Assembly (NCBI GenBank): GCA_028583685.1
Contig: JAMXIF010001193.1
Span: forward strand, 24,636,302-24,700,301
Length of the DNA: 64,000 bases
From: Petaurus breviceps papuanus
Taxonomy: Eukaryota; Chordata; Mammalia; Diprotodontia; Petauridae
Direction of reading: 5' to 3'
A program made the position numbers and the translations under genes. The notes under the pieces are model-generated. The model searched no databases and had not been told where the DNA came from. It saw only the letters and a list, made by a program, of their open reading frames with translations. Numbering within the stretch: position 1 is the first letter of the stretch; each line of letters starts with the position of its first letter. Shown one piece after another: positions 47,600 to 59,184 of this stretch.

Positions 47600-50500
47600 A
47601 TACAAATAACCACATATGACTTTTTTCTGTCCTCACAGAGTGAGATGTTTTTGTTTTTAAGGTTCATTAATACACAGATTAACTATTTGTCACAGATGTT
47701 TCAGAGGGAATACCTATTCAGATAGAGATTGGATTAGACAGCTTCTTGAATATTTTCAAACTCTAAGATTCTTTCATTTTTTCTTCCTATAAAGGCTATG
47801 ATGAAAGGAAGAGGAAGACATTTTTAATGTGCTTATATTCTATATACTAATTAAGCAGATTCACCTGTAAATATAAGGGTTTGACATGATAGATGCTTAG
47901 TTGCTGACTTCATTAAGAGCAAAAACTTCACCAGGTAATGGGTAAACGTATAGTTCCCATGATGAGTTCCCATACTTATAGGAGTAGATCAGTTAATATA
48001 TATTACTTGCTACCATAGAACAAGGATGTGTTCCTTGGGTCTAAATAGGAAAACATTGACTTTCCCTTTAATATTAAAAAAAGTCTTACCTTCTGGGAAC
48101 TTTGGAATATGTAATTTTCTCCCATAGAAGAAGAGTTGATGTGTGGTGAATATTTTCCTAAAAAATAATTACTTAGTGCCTTTAAAGTACCTGCTCCCAA
48201 AGAAATACAGAAGTAAGGCCCATTGTTCTAAGAAAAGAAAAAGAGAAGAGCTATAAAAAGAGCAGGGCTATAAGATGATTTTTGATTCACTGTGTGCATA
48301 ATGTATATTATCTTTTTTCTCATTTACTTGTACACATGACAAAGATTCCTATGAACTTGTTCATCTCATCATCTTCTATCCCCACAGAATCTAGGAGAAA
48401 AAACAAATAGGACTGCAAAAACATGCAATGCCGTCTATCCAAATGCTTCTCTGATTAATACAAACTGATCTGGAGTATAATTGGTTTCCCTTGATGGGGA
48501 ATCATCTTGTACAGAATTTTAATGAATCTTAGAAAGCAATTATCAATCGGTCACGTTTTCACACATTGATTTGCTATTCCTTGAGCTGTTTTAACTCTGG
48601 TTGTTTCTGTGTTCTCATTCCACTGTCTGCCCCACTTCAGAATAGTCTTAATGAAGGTGAACAGATTGAAAGAAACCTACCTAGGCAAAATCTGTTAAAA
48701 CAAGAAAGTATTAGCTCGCAGACTTTCTCTCTAAAGGCAATTCCCAACATTCTCCCGGTTCTATCTTATTGAATAATACAATCATAGAACTAACAAAGGT
48801 TATGAAAAATCCTATATTCCAGTTAACTTCAACAAATCTATAACTTGGTGATCTGAAGGTGAGAAGAAACCACCCATTTATAAAAAAAAATTCTTTTAGT
48901 GGATTGTAATGCCCTGACTAGAATTTCTCATTTCTGTCTTACTAAAGCTATAGATTTTTTCCTTTTGTTCTGTCCTCTATGATCACAGACTATAGTCTTT
49001 TTTGAGGTAAGGCATCATATACACAGAATTATTAAGTAATTCTTTACCTATTTCTTTCCCTGGTAAAATAATTCTAACACTTTGAATATTCCCTCACAAG
49101 TCTGACTTTATAATCTATTAATCATCTTGCCCTAATCTAGATCGTATTTTTTTAAAATTATAGATGAGAATTTTGCATGGAAGAGAATAAAAGCCCAATA
49201 CAGATTACACCCATCATTTCCCCCTTGATCTATTAGGCTTATTATCCTGTCATAGAAATAGGCTAGATTTGTCCCTGATAAGATGTGTTCTTCATGAAAC
49301 CACGCTTTCTTGAAGATATTTGCAAATTAATTTACTGATGGCTTTTCCCTGCATCTTTTTTTCATGAGCAGAATTGAGGTTTGCAAGATTCTCTTTTTCC
49401 TTTTTTTTTATTTTACATTCAGATGTCACATTCATTATTGATTAAATTTCAATTTCCTCTCCATCCTTTACAGATTCATGAAAAATGGATGCTATGACCC
49501 TGAAATGTCTTTCTTAAGTATCACTGACATGTAGGTCATCGAAGCCGAATAAATCTTTTATCAGTCTGGCCTATATAAGTTATCTTATGTTAGTTCTTCT
49601 GTTCCTTGGCTTTGATGTCTCACCTTTCCGACCTGACCACTTTTATTCTAACCTGGACTCACCCTAAGCCTTATACCTGGAAGCAAAAATATAGATTCTG
49701 AATATATATGCTTCTGTAGTATCCTATCATTCTATGATTAACTTAACTGACAAATCTATATATCCTCATCTTTATTATGGATAATGATAGTTATTCATCC
49801 ACATTATTATAGTAGGGGAAATAGAAATACTGGGAATGGTCAGTATTGAGGGACCCCATAAACTGACCTCAGAATGACCACGGAAGAGTCAGCCAATAAA
49901 TTTTCGGAAGTCTCATTTTGTGTCTAGCATTTGAGCTGTCAAACATAATGGTAGGAAGAAAAAACATTTTAATTCTTTGTAGCTTAATTTTTGCCAGTTG
50001 GAAAAAGTAAATTATAGCAAATGTTTCCTCAAGTGGTTGTATGGTAACTGTTTATAGTGTTTTGAAATTATGGAGTAGAAGTTACCATAGAAATGTGAAG
50101 TGTTGTCATTTATTCTTAATCTAACATATTTTAGTCTCTTTCATTTTTGAATTGCATAGTCAAGTTAAAGTATTGAATTGAAACAATATAATAAGTGAGT
50201 TTAATTAAAGAACAGTAAGCCTCTAAATGGATAACAAGTGAGAAACAGGCTTTGTAGCTTATGCATGAATCAGATAATGGTCCTAACAAAGACTGTAATC
50301 ATTCTGTGGAATGAGCTGTAAACAAAAGATAACTGATGGGCATCCCACATGCTTTCCTGGTGTCCACAATCCAGGAAGTCTAGAGGAAGAATGCTAGCAC
50401 ATGGGGTGAACTCCCTGTACATGATTTATAGGATGTCATGGATAAGAGTTTTACGGGATGGGAAGGCATGGGCAAGTATTATCTGTTTTAACCTCACTGA

Positions 50501-50755
50501 AATCACAAAAATTGAAGTTGGGTAAATTCATCCTTTTTGAAGTGCATTCATGTCATGAAATCTGTTATATCCTTCCTGATTATTATTCCTTTTTTATTTC
50601 AATCCTCTTCCCCATCTCAGCATCATTACTCTTTTCTTCTCCACTAATTGCTTCCTTTCTTGTCTTAAAAAAAAAACAACAAAAAACAACTCTCAGGTAT
50701 CCCCTATTTGTAAAACACAAATAAATAGCAAACCTTCTCTATCTCTGTTGTATAT
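47600..50755. other. Long intronic stretch, mostly unassigned
   Basis: About 3.1 kb without a confident gene or repeat; occasional AT-rich blocks. No splice-bounded cadherin-like frame is seen. Confidence 0.45.
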
Positions 50756-50759
50756 CTAA

Positions 50760-51350
50760 ACTGAGATGTTATACTGATGAGATATGGGCTCTGGGAGCCC
50801 TCTCAAGCTCTCCTTGAGTCCTTGAGGTACAGAATCTGGGAACCTCCCTTGGACTCTTGATTAAATCATCCCATTTGATGAGGCATTTGCCTGAGACAAT
50901 AAGCCTTACATTGTGGCTGAGCCCAAGCCTCTGTTACTAGACTTCCCACTCTCTGTTACTAGACTTCCCATCTATCAAAATATTGATCCACCCTTGAACT
51001 GGCCTAGCTCACCAATGTCTGTAGTCTCCAGAGACTTCCCACCCTTAATCACTCATTGACCTCATTAACTCTTCCTGAAGACCCTGCCAAAATTCCTCCC
51101 CTAGACCACCCCTAGATTCCTCCCACATATATAAGACCCCATCTCACATCATGTGGTGTGAGAGCTCCATAGAATAGTGAGAGCGCCATAGAATGCCTTA
51201 GAATAGTGAGAGCCCCATAGAATGACCTAGCACAGACTTACTCTGTGTCTAATGCAAGTGAACTTTTAATAAATTTTATTTTTCTTGACTCAAGTTGAAT
51301 TCATTTGGCAGGACCTGGTGTGTTGGCATTTTGGGCTCTTCAGAGCAACC
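50760..51350 (+). mobile_element. Probable solo LTR (old retrovirus fossil)
   Basis: Reads like a gammaretrovirus-type LTR: a C-rich U3, a TATA-like ATATATAAGACC at about 51126, then a polyadenylation signal AATAAA at about 51270 and a GT/T-rich U5. Tandem repeats lie at 50932-50975 and 51160-51235. No internal genes are seen next to it. Its exact ends and target duplication are not clear. Confidence 0.55.
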
Positions 51351-51716
51351 CTAACCCTCTTAGTGGGTAACCTCTTCAATAGCATGTCTCCAAGTGAGCA
51401 CATCCCAAATCAAACACATTACTGTCGACCTGAACATCCTCCTCTTGCTTCTGGGAATATAGGTACCAACAGCTTCCTGGTCACCCAGAATAGAAATATC
51501 TATGCTATCTCTGCCTCTTCTTTCTCTTTGATCAATTTAGTATGTATCTGGTTACCAAGCTCTGCCAATTCATCCCTCATAAAGACCCCACTCTTCCCTT
51601 CTGTTGTCTGCATACTATTCCAGTCTTTCATGATCTCTCATATGACTATGGCATTCTAACTGGGCACTTTGTTTCTAATATTCCTCCCTTGTGATCCATG
51701 CCACATATGCCATCAG

Positions 51717-51776
51717 AGAAAGGAAGGAAGGAAGGAAGGAAGGAAGGAAGGAAGGAAGGAAGGAAGNNNNNNNNNN

Positions 51777-51824
<48 letters not shown>
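51717..51824. repeat. AAGG run, 10-bp gap, TG run
   Basis: AAGG units at 51717-51766, N at 51767-51776, TG units at 51777-51823. The junction sequence is missing from the assembly. Confidence 0.95.
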
Positions 51825-51827
<3 letters not shown>

Positions 51828-51912
51828 TAAGTGTCTGAGGCCAGATTTGAACTCAGGTCCTCCTGACTCCAGGGCTGGTGTTCTATTCACTGCACCACCT
51901 AACTGCCCCCAT
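51828..51912 (-). mobile_element. MAR1-type SINE, 5' part
   Basis: GTTAAGTGTCTGAGGCCAGA ... TTCACTGCACCACCTAACTG, next to the TG repeat. Confidence 0.8.
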
Positions 51913-52369
51913 TCTTTCTTTTATTAGAGTTGTTTATGTAATGTCATTACTCAAACTCCTACCAGAGTTTAAGATCTTTAAGAATAGAAATGATATGTTG
52001 TTCATCATATACCCTATCCATTAGCTTAATCCTTTGTTCATAGTAGGGGTTATGAGCTTCAGTGAACTCAAATGACTTGGTTAAGGGTGAATGTGTCTGC
52101 ATGATCAAAACATTTCTAAGGTTATTGCATTTGGAGGAAATACAGAGGGAACACATATTTATTTTAATTAGATTTCTAGTCAGCAAACATATGACTTATT
52201 AGTTTTATCTTAGTGAAGAAACATTTTCTAGATATATAAAATATAGTCCCTCTTTTACAAAATGAAGTTATGACACCCAATGGATGATTTTCCTATCTTA
52301 TCAACTGAATGGATATGTCACATCTTGTTTTTGTCATTGTTATCATCATTAAAATATAGTTGGAAAGGA

Positions 52370-54110
52370 TTGTCCAATCATGAAGCATTTATTTAGCACC
52401 TATGTGCTAGGCATTGTGCTAAGAGATGAGATTACAAAGAAAGTAACGTTCTTTTCTCACAAGAAAAGCTGCTCCAGGGAGCTTACAATATAATGGGTAA
52501 GACAACATACAAACCACTATGTATAAGCAAGACATACTTGAGATAAATTTTTGAGGTAAATATTTGAGATATTTATCTCAAGTAGAAGAAGCATTAGCAT
52601 TAAATAAGCCAGAAAAAGAGCTTCTTTTAAAGACTAGCTAAAACTTGCAGGAATCCAAGGAAGTCAGAAGGCAAAGATGAGGAGGTAGACAAGTCCAGGC
52701 ATGGAAGAAAGCCAGTGATAAAGCACTGAATCAGGTTATAAAGTGTCTTATGTGAGGAACAGAAAGAAGGCTATGTCATAGGTATGGATCATAGATATAT
52801 GGAAGGGGAGTAATGTGTAAAAAGACTGAAACTGTAAGAAGGGGCAGCCTTCTAGAGTGTTTCAAAAGCCAAACAAGAATTTGTTTGATATAAAAGTAAT
52901 CAACATTCACTGGAGTTTATGGAAAGGGGAGAGTAACATGATCCAATTTGTTGTGCTTTAGGAAGATTGCTAAGTAGAAAGATGGATAGCAGTGCGAAGA
53001 GGCCTGCCATAATACTATTGCAAAAATCCTTGGGTGAGATGATGAGGGTCTGCATCATCATTTTGGTGCTAGAATTATGGTCAATACTGAGGCACATTAA
53101 AGGAATTTTGTGAAGGTAGAATCAACAGGACTGAGCAACAGATTGGATATGCCAGGGATGAGACAGTGAGGAGTCTAACATGACATCTAGATCTCAGATG
53201 ACTGGGTGATTGAGAAGATTATAGTACCCTCAACAGTAACAGAGAGGTTTATAATAGGAGAGGATTTAGGGGGTAAAGATGAGTTTGGTTTTGGATATGT
53301 AAATTTAAGCTGTCTACAATAAATCTCTTTTAAAATGTCCAATAGACATTTAGAGATGAAAGACTGGAGGTCAGCAGAGAGGTTAGGGATGGACAAGTAG
53401 ATTTGATAGTCACTAGAATAGAAATGATAATTCAATCGATGGGAGCGGATGAGATCACAAAGTACAATAATACAGAGGGAAAAATAAAGAGCGCTCAGGA
53501 GACAGGTATATGAGGTACCCATGTTTAGCAGGTATGAACTGCATAACAATCCAGCAAAGGAGACTGAGGAGTGGTCAGACAGGTAGGAAAAGAACCAGGA
53601 GAGAGCAATATCATGTAAACCTAGAAAGAGTACAGTACAAAGGAGAACAGCATGATTTACAATGTCAGAGGCTGTGGAGTGGGTCAAGAAAGATGAGGAC
53701 TGAGAAACGTACATTAGATTTGGCAATCAGGAGGTTATTAGCAACTTTGAAGTGAGAAGCTTCAGTAGAATAATGAGGTTGGAAACTAGCCTGAAGAGAA
53801 TTAAGAAAGCCAGAGGAAAATAATTGGAAAAAATACCAATGGTAGATGCCATTCTCAAGGAATTTAGATGTGAAAGGGAGGACAGGGATGGGTGAGTAGA
53901 TAGTGAGGATAAATGGATGAATTCAGCCTTTTTTGAAGAGAGAGGAGACAAAGGAGTATTTAGAGGTAACAGAGAAGAAGTCAGTAGACAAGAAAAGTCT
54001 GAAAATCACTGAAAGAGTGTAGATAATAGAGGAAGAAATCTGCTGAAAAAGATAGGATGGAATGACATCAAGTGCATTTGGAGGAGTTTGCTGTGGCAAG
54101 GAGAAAGATC
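52370..54110 (-). mobile_element. L2 LINE, long 3' half with reverse transcriptase
   Basis: On the minus strand the element runs from reverse transcriptase (about 54060-53190) to the L2 3' end (52370). A 179-codon open piece at 53726-53187 reads HDIALSWFFSYLSDHSSVSF, YFSLCIIVLCDLIRSHRLNY, HFYSSDYQIYLSIPNLSADL and KFTYPKPNSSLPPKSSP, in the order of the L2 reverse transcriptase. The conserved YADD catalytic motif appears as YSSD, so it is inactive. The 3' end has the antisense L2 form TTTAGCACCTATGTGCTAGG. It is about 1.74 kb with little interruption. Confidence 0.88.
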
Positions 54111-55000
54111 ACCTCTTCCTATGTTCCTTCAAGATCAAACTCTTGTGTTTCAGCTTTCCATATACTCTCTAAGTTCTTCAGAGCTGCTGATTTCCCTGGA
54201 AATCTAAAATACTGAGACAGCACTAGTTGCCTAGCATTAACATTACCATTTGCATTAGCATTAGCAATTTTCCATTGTATATATTCAAGGAACATTATCA
54301 ACAGAGTTTTGCAATGAATCCACTTTGCTCAGGTTTCTAAATGCGTAACTCACCTACTGTCAAAGCACGTAATGGCTCATCTTTCAGAAGACCAAATGGA
54401 CCCTTCTGGGTATGCTTTCCCTATAAATCCCATTGATGTACCTGCACCTGCCTCTAGGAAAGGCAGCCTCTCTTCTCACTCTCTTTTGGATTTTTGTTGC
54501 ATTGTCCTCATTTCTGTTTTATCTCCCCAACTTTTGCTCCTTATGGTCCATATCAACCTGTTCTCTTTTATCAGGCATGTGGCCTCTTGGCACTTCCTAG
54601 ATCATAAGTTTGAATATACTAGATAGATTTTTTTTCCATTATAGTAGCTCATATTTGGAAGAGTCTCAAAGGCTTGTATAAAGAGGAAATCTTCTCCCTT
54701 TTGAGGTACCTCATCCCAAAGATTTATATGTTTTTTATGGCTAAGAAAGTTTTTGTTTTCATTTCCCCCTCTTATTTTAAGCTGAAATACACTTTTCTTC
54801 AACTTCTACCCATTGCTAATAGTGTTTTTTTTTTCTCTTCGGCAGAGCAGAACAAGTCAAATCCCTCTTCCAAGTGACAGCCCTTCAAATACTCGAAAGC
54901 AGCCATCATGTTTCCCATAAATTTTCTCTTCTTAAAATATTTCCCTGATGGATGCCTAATACATATCCATCTTTTAAAATCAGATAATCACAGTTTTATT
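54110..55000. other. Intronic stretch, partly CR1/L3 3' relic
   Basis: 54780-54990 resembles L3/CR1 3' sequence (GAGCAGAACAAGTCAAATCC, AGTGACAGCCCTTCAAATAC). The rest is unassigned. Confidence 0.5.
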
Positions 55001-55918
55001 TAGATTGTTGAATTTGAATTTATGTTTAAACATCGAGGATCATAGCTGGAGATGGTGAACTGAGGAAGACAAGGGGAATGGTGACTGGTCGTACTAAAAA
55101 CCTGGAGTTGGCAATCAGGAGACTGTTATCTGATAACAGGCAGTTATCACTATGTAAATAGGTCTGGTGGACAAAAACCTGCATAGTAATTGAAGCAAGG
55201 TTCAAGTTTACCTGATGACAGTTAGGGAACCATGGAAGTTCTGGAGCAAACAGAATGGGTCTTAGCAGATATTAATCAGCTGAATGGAAAATTCACTCAT
55301 ACAATTATGTTTCAAACACACCATGCTTGAACTGTGGTTTCCTTTTCATTCTTCCTCAAACTAGTTGTCTCCATCTTGCAGACAGATGCTAAGAATTTTT
55401 TAATACACTCTTTATGAAAAAAGAAACAAATTACACAGATTCCTCTGAGAAGTGATAGACAAATTAGTTTTCCCCTTTTCCATCTCAAGGCATCAAGATT
55501 AAGGTTTATGATTAATGATTTGCAAGTCAATTAATCAACCGTGGCTTTTTAAACCTCATTTCTCAAATTACTTCTCTTTCAACAAACAGTCTTTTTGACA
55601 TCTCCATAGCATCCCTAGACTCACTTTCATGTTAATTGAAATTCCCAGCTATTTTTTATTCTTCCAAGCTTATTGCTATAACCTGTTTATGAAATATTTG
55701 CAAACACATTACTATTCACCTGTAATATGTCAAGGGTAAGTAATAAAACAATACTTTATGCTCCCAAGTACGGAAAAAGAACAATAAAAATTATGCTAAT
55801 TATTACCTGCCAATCTCAGGGTTCTTAAAACTATACCTTTCCTTCCAAAATTATAGATATGTTATTGGGCAAGTCTGCTCAGTCAGTACGTTAACAATTA
55901 CTTTCTGCTTTGTTTTAG
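55001..55918. other. Intronic sequence leading to the EC3 exon acceptor
   Basis: No repeat recognised. It ends with the pyrimidine-rich CTTTCTGCTTTGTTTTAG acceptor at 55901-55918. Confidence 0.7.
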
Positions 55919-56101
55919 TTTCATGCCACTGTCAATGAAGGAGTTGTGGGAGTGATTGTCAATTTAACGGTTGAAGACAAGGATGACCCCACTACGGCTG
56001 CCTGGAGAGCTGTCTACACTATCATCAATGGAAATCCGGGACAAAGTTTTGAAATACATACAAATCCCCAAACCAATGAGGGAATGCTTTCTGTTGTCAA
56101 A
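55919..56101 (+). CDS. CDH13: CDH13 (T-cadherin) coding exon, start of EC3
   Basis: T-cadherin is a GPI-anchored cadherin that lacks the cytoplasmic tail of classical cadherins; it mediates weak homophilic adhesion and binds adiponectin and LDL at the cell surface. This 183-bp exon encodes 61 residues in phase 0 at both ends, starting FHATVNEG and ending MLSVVK. It follows a pyrimidine-rich tract ending TTTTAG and is followed by the donor GTAAGA. As I recall human CDH13, about 56 of 61 residues match, including the stretch [20 protein letters not shown]. Visible features are the calcium-site glutamate in NEG, the calcium motif DKDD, and the N-glycosylation sequon NLT at 55961-55969. The 183-bp length and phase match exon 9 of classical cadherins, so this is probably exon 9. 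The next exon at 61737 continues the same domain in frame. The protein match makes CDH13 much more likely than any other cadherin. Confidence 0.96.
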
Positions 56102-56164
56102 GTAAGAATGGTTCTTTTTCACCTTTTCTTCTTTAGTGGGAGTTGAAGGATAGATAAACAAAAT

Positions 56165-56515
56165 AGACTGGGAAGGTATTATAGTTTAGAGGAAGGAGTA
56201 CAGAATTTAGAGGCAGAACATCTGGATTTAAATACTAATTGTTCCTTTTACTACTTCTGTAACCTCATACAGGAGGCAGCTTGGTGGCTAAGTGGAAAGA
56301 GTACTGGGCCTAGTGTCAGTAAGACCTAAGTTCAAATCCAGCCTCGAACTCTTACTTGCTGTGTGATCCTGGGCAAGTCAGTTAACCTCAGTTTGCTTTA
56401 ATCCACTAGAGAAGAAAATGGTACACTACTCCAATATCTTTGCCAAGAAAACTCCCATGGTCCATGGGAGCACAATGAATCAGACATGAATAGATGACTG
56501 AACAACAACAAGCTT
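56165..56515 (+). mobile_element. MAR1-type SINE inserted in a MIR-like relic
   Basis: 56165-56270 is a truncated MIR-like SINE. 56271-56512 is a long-form MAR1 SINE (GGCAGCTTGGTGGCTAAGTG ... TATCTTTGCCAAGAAAACTC ... GACTGAACAACAACA). It sits only about 170 bp after the exon donor. Confidence 0.82.
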
Positions 56516-57029
56516 ACACACTTAGTTCAAATGTCTTCTCTGATGCTCACCGTCCCAATTCTATATGATGCACATGAAAACGGACATGATATTGAAAGTA
56601 CTTGGAATGGAATGTATAGAATAGAATAATATACAAGAGTTCCATCAGCAGAAAGCCTTCCTATTTCCCTCCTTTTGAGTTGCAAAGATTGCATTCCTAC
56701 AGTATGCTTAGAAGACTAGATGCCATCTTTCACATTATGAACCAAGAACTTAAAATGTGATTTGAAATAATGTCTCTTTTGCAAATTTGGTTGAAACCCA
56801 TTCTGTTTCCTTTACACTTAATTGTCTTGAACATTGTGTTTTATAACTGTTGACCACAATCTTTTACATAAATTTCATGACCCCTCCCCTTACCAAATCA
56901 TAGGGAAACATAAAAGTATATTGTAAACAGTCAACAATTCAGTTTTCACTAAACTTTCAATAAAACCATTTGCTAGAGAAGCCAAATAGTCCAGGTTAGC
57001 CATAGGTTTCTTTTTTTCCCATTTTACTT

Positions 57030-57600
57030 GAGTATTTTGGGTTTTTTTTTACAACTACAAGTAAAGTTAGTTTTCAATATTCATCATTGTAAGATTTTGA
57101 GTTCTGAATTTTTCTCCCTTCCTTACTTCCCTCCCCCACGCTCCCTCTCCAAGATAGCAAGCAATCTGATATTAAGTTATACGTGTGCAATCAGGTTAAA
57201 CATATTTTCACATTAGTCATGTTGTGAAAGAAGGCAGAACAAAAGGGGAAGCCCACAAGAAAGAAAAACAAAAACAAAAAAAGATGAAAATAGTATACTT
57301 TGATATGACCAGACTCCATAATTCTTACTCTGAATGTGGTCAGCATTTTCCATCATGAATCCTTTGGAATTGTCTTTGATGATTGCCTTGTTGAAAAGAG
57401 CTGAGTCTATCATAGCTAATCATTGCACAATGCTGCTGTTACTGTGTACGGTGTTCTCCTGGTTCTGCTCACTTCACTCAGCATCAGTTCATGTAAGTCT
57501 TTCCAGGATTTTCTGAAATCTACCTACACATCATTTCTTGCATATCAATAATATCCCATTATATTCATATGTCACAACTTGCTCAGCCATTCTCCAACTG
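57030..57600 (-). mobile_element. L1 3'-end fragment
   Basis: Antisense block with AGATTTTGAGTTCTGAATTT, TCACATTAGTCATGTTGTGA, CTCCTGGTTCTGCTCACTTC and CTTGCTCAGCCATTCTCCAA, as at 33840 and 59220. Confidence 0.78.
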
Positions 57601-57709
57601 ATGTAACTCTAGATTTCAGTGAAATATAGATTAGGGGATAAATTAATCAAAATTACTCCTTCTAGGGAAGTTGCCTGGAATAAGTGAGAGGGTAGCTTTG
57701 TGGTAAGAC

Positions 57710-58440
57710 CGTCTTTTCTCTAGACCTGAAATCACCCTACTGGAGGCCTTCATCACCTCATGCCTAGACCACTGCAATAGTCTTTCTCCCTCTTCACTCC
57801 AATCTGTCTTCTACTCATCTGTCAAATTAATCTTCCTAAAGCTTGACAGGTTTGACCATATCAGTCCCCTTCTTCCTTCTAATAAATTCCACAGTGTTTC
57901 CATACTACCTCTAGGATCACGTATAAAATCCTCTGCCTGGCTTTTAAAGCCTTTTGTAGGATTGACCCTTCCTAACTTTCCAATCTTCATACACATTACT
58001 GTCCTCCACATATTATCCTATCCAGTGACACTGGCCTCCTTTTCATTCCTCTCACATGACACCCTATCTACCAATCCTAAGAGTTTTCAATGGCTATTGG
58101 AAAATTCTTTGTCTCTGCCTCTGTCTCTGTCTGCCTGTCTCTGTCTCTCTGTCTGTCTGTCTCTCTCTTTCTCCCTCTCTCCACATCCTAGCTTCCCCCT
58201 TTTCTTTCAAGCATCAGCTAAGATCCACCTTCAGCAAGAATCATAATCTTAGAGTCTTCCCTATGAAATCACCCCCAGTTTACCTCATGCATATCTTGTT
58301 TGCACATGGTTGTTCATATGTTGTCCCCTTTCCCCTCCTCACTCCACTTAAACTGTCTTTTGTCTTTCTTTGTATTTCCTATATTTAACAAATGCTTGCA
58401 TGTAATGGGGACTTAGTAAATACTAGTTGATTAGACATAC
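57710..58440 (+). mobile_element. L2 LINE 3' fragment
   Basis: TGGAGGCCTTCATCACCTCA, AGACCACTGCAATAGTCTTT, CAGTGACACTGGCCTCCTTT, and a tail ATGGGGACTTAGTAAATACT. A CTGT/CT microsatellite (58108-58182) interrupts it. Confidence 0.82.
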
Positions 58441-58731
58441 CTTCTAGGTTTTCTTAAATTTTTGGAAACAAGATCTATAACCTCTTTTGGCAAATTGTTC
58501 TGAAACTAAAGTCGAGGTTTATCTGTTTGTTTGTTTTTTAAGCTAACCTAAATGGGTATTGAAGTGTATTTATTTTGTTTATCTTAGGGAAGCAGTGTGT
58601 TATAATGGAAAGATCAATGGCTTAAGAATTAAATAACTTGGGCTCAAGACACCAATAGCCAAGGGAAGTTCTTAAACCAAAGTATATTTTAGTATGACTA
58701 AAAGCCTTGAAAATAAAATTTGCAAGAGATA

Positions 58732-58888
58732 CATGGTATCCCAAAAGTCTTAGTGTACTTTTGAGCTATTATAGCTTAAAAAAACTATTCTAATATTTAT
58801 ATTTGGCCATTAGAAGATAAATCTTTTCCCATGGTCCAAAAGTCTTAGTGAACTTTTAAGCTTCTTTTAAGATTTTTGGGATACCCTG
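58732..58888. mobile_element. Mariner-type miniature element (157 bp)
   Basis: Inverted ends CATGGTATCCCAAAAGTCTT (left) and CAGGGTATCCCAAAAATCTT (right, reverse complement) match at 18 of 20 bases, with TA on both sides (58730-58731 and 58889-58890). An internal copy of CCAAAAGTCTTAGTG at about 58835 repeats the left end in direct orientation, so the element may be a rearranged one. It has no coding capacity. Confidence 0.75.
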
Positions 58889-58891
58889 TAT

Positions 58892-58990
58892 TTCTTTTTT
58901 TTTTTTTAACAGATTTGTGGACCTATGGTTTTATCAGGTCTTCCTGACAGTCAGGCCAGTTCTCTATCCATTATACCACACTGCCTCACA
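58892..58990 (-). mobile_element. SINE fragment (MAR/MIR-type)
   Basis: Poly-T followed by CAGGTCTTCCTGACAGTCAG and CTATCCATTATACCACACTG, the antisense SINE head. Confidence 0.6.
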
Positions 58991-59184
58991 GAACACATGC
59001 ACACGTGCCCACATATACATGGTCACAAACATTAACACATACCTACATTTACATTCATTCCCCCCCCCCAAAAAAAAACACTGCCAGGAGATGGTTTTGA
59101 ATATCACCTCACCCCCCGTGGAAAAGTTGTATCTCTAATGGCCAAATGTAAACATTAGAATAGTTATGTTTCTAGTAGAATACT

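Noticed and set aside
51285-51659. 124-codon + strand frame after the LTR, considered as retroviral coding sequence
   Set aside because: It starts inside the LTR U5-like part and shows no retroviral protein motif.
53187-53726. 179-codon frame as a possible host gene
   Set aside because: It matches the order of motifs in the L2 reverse transcriptase and lies in an L2 copy.
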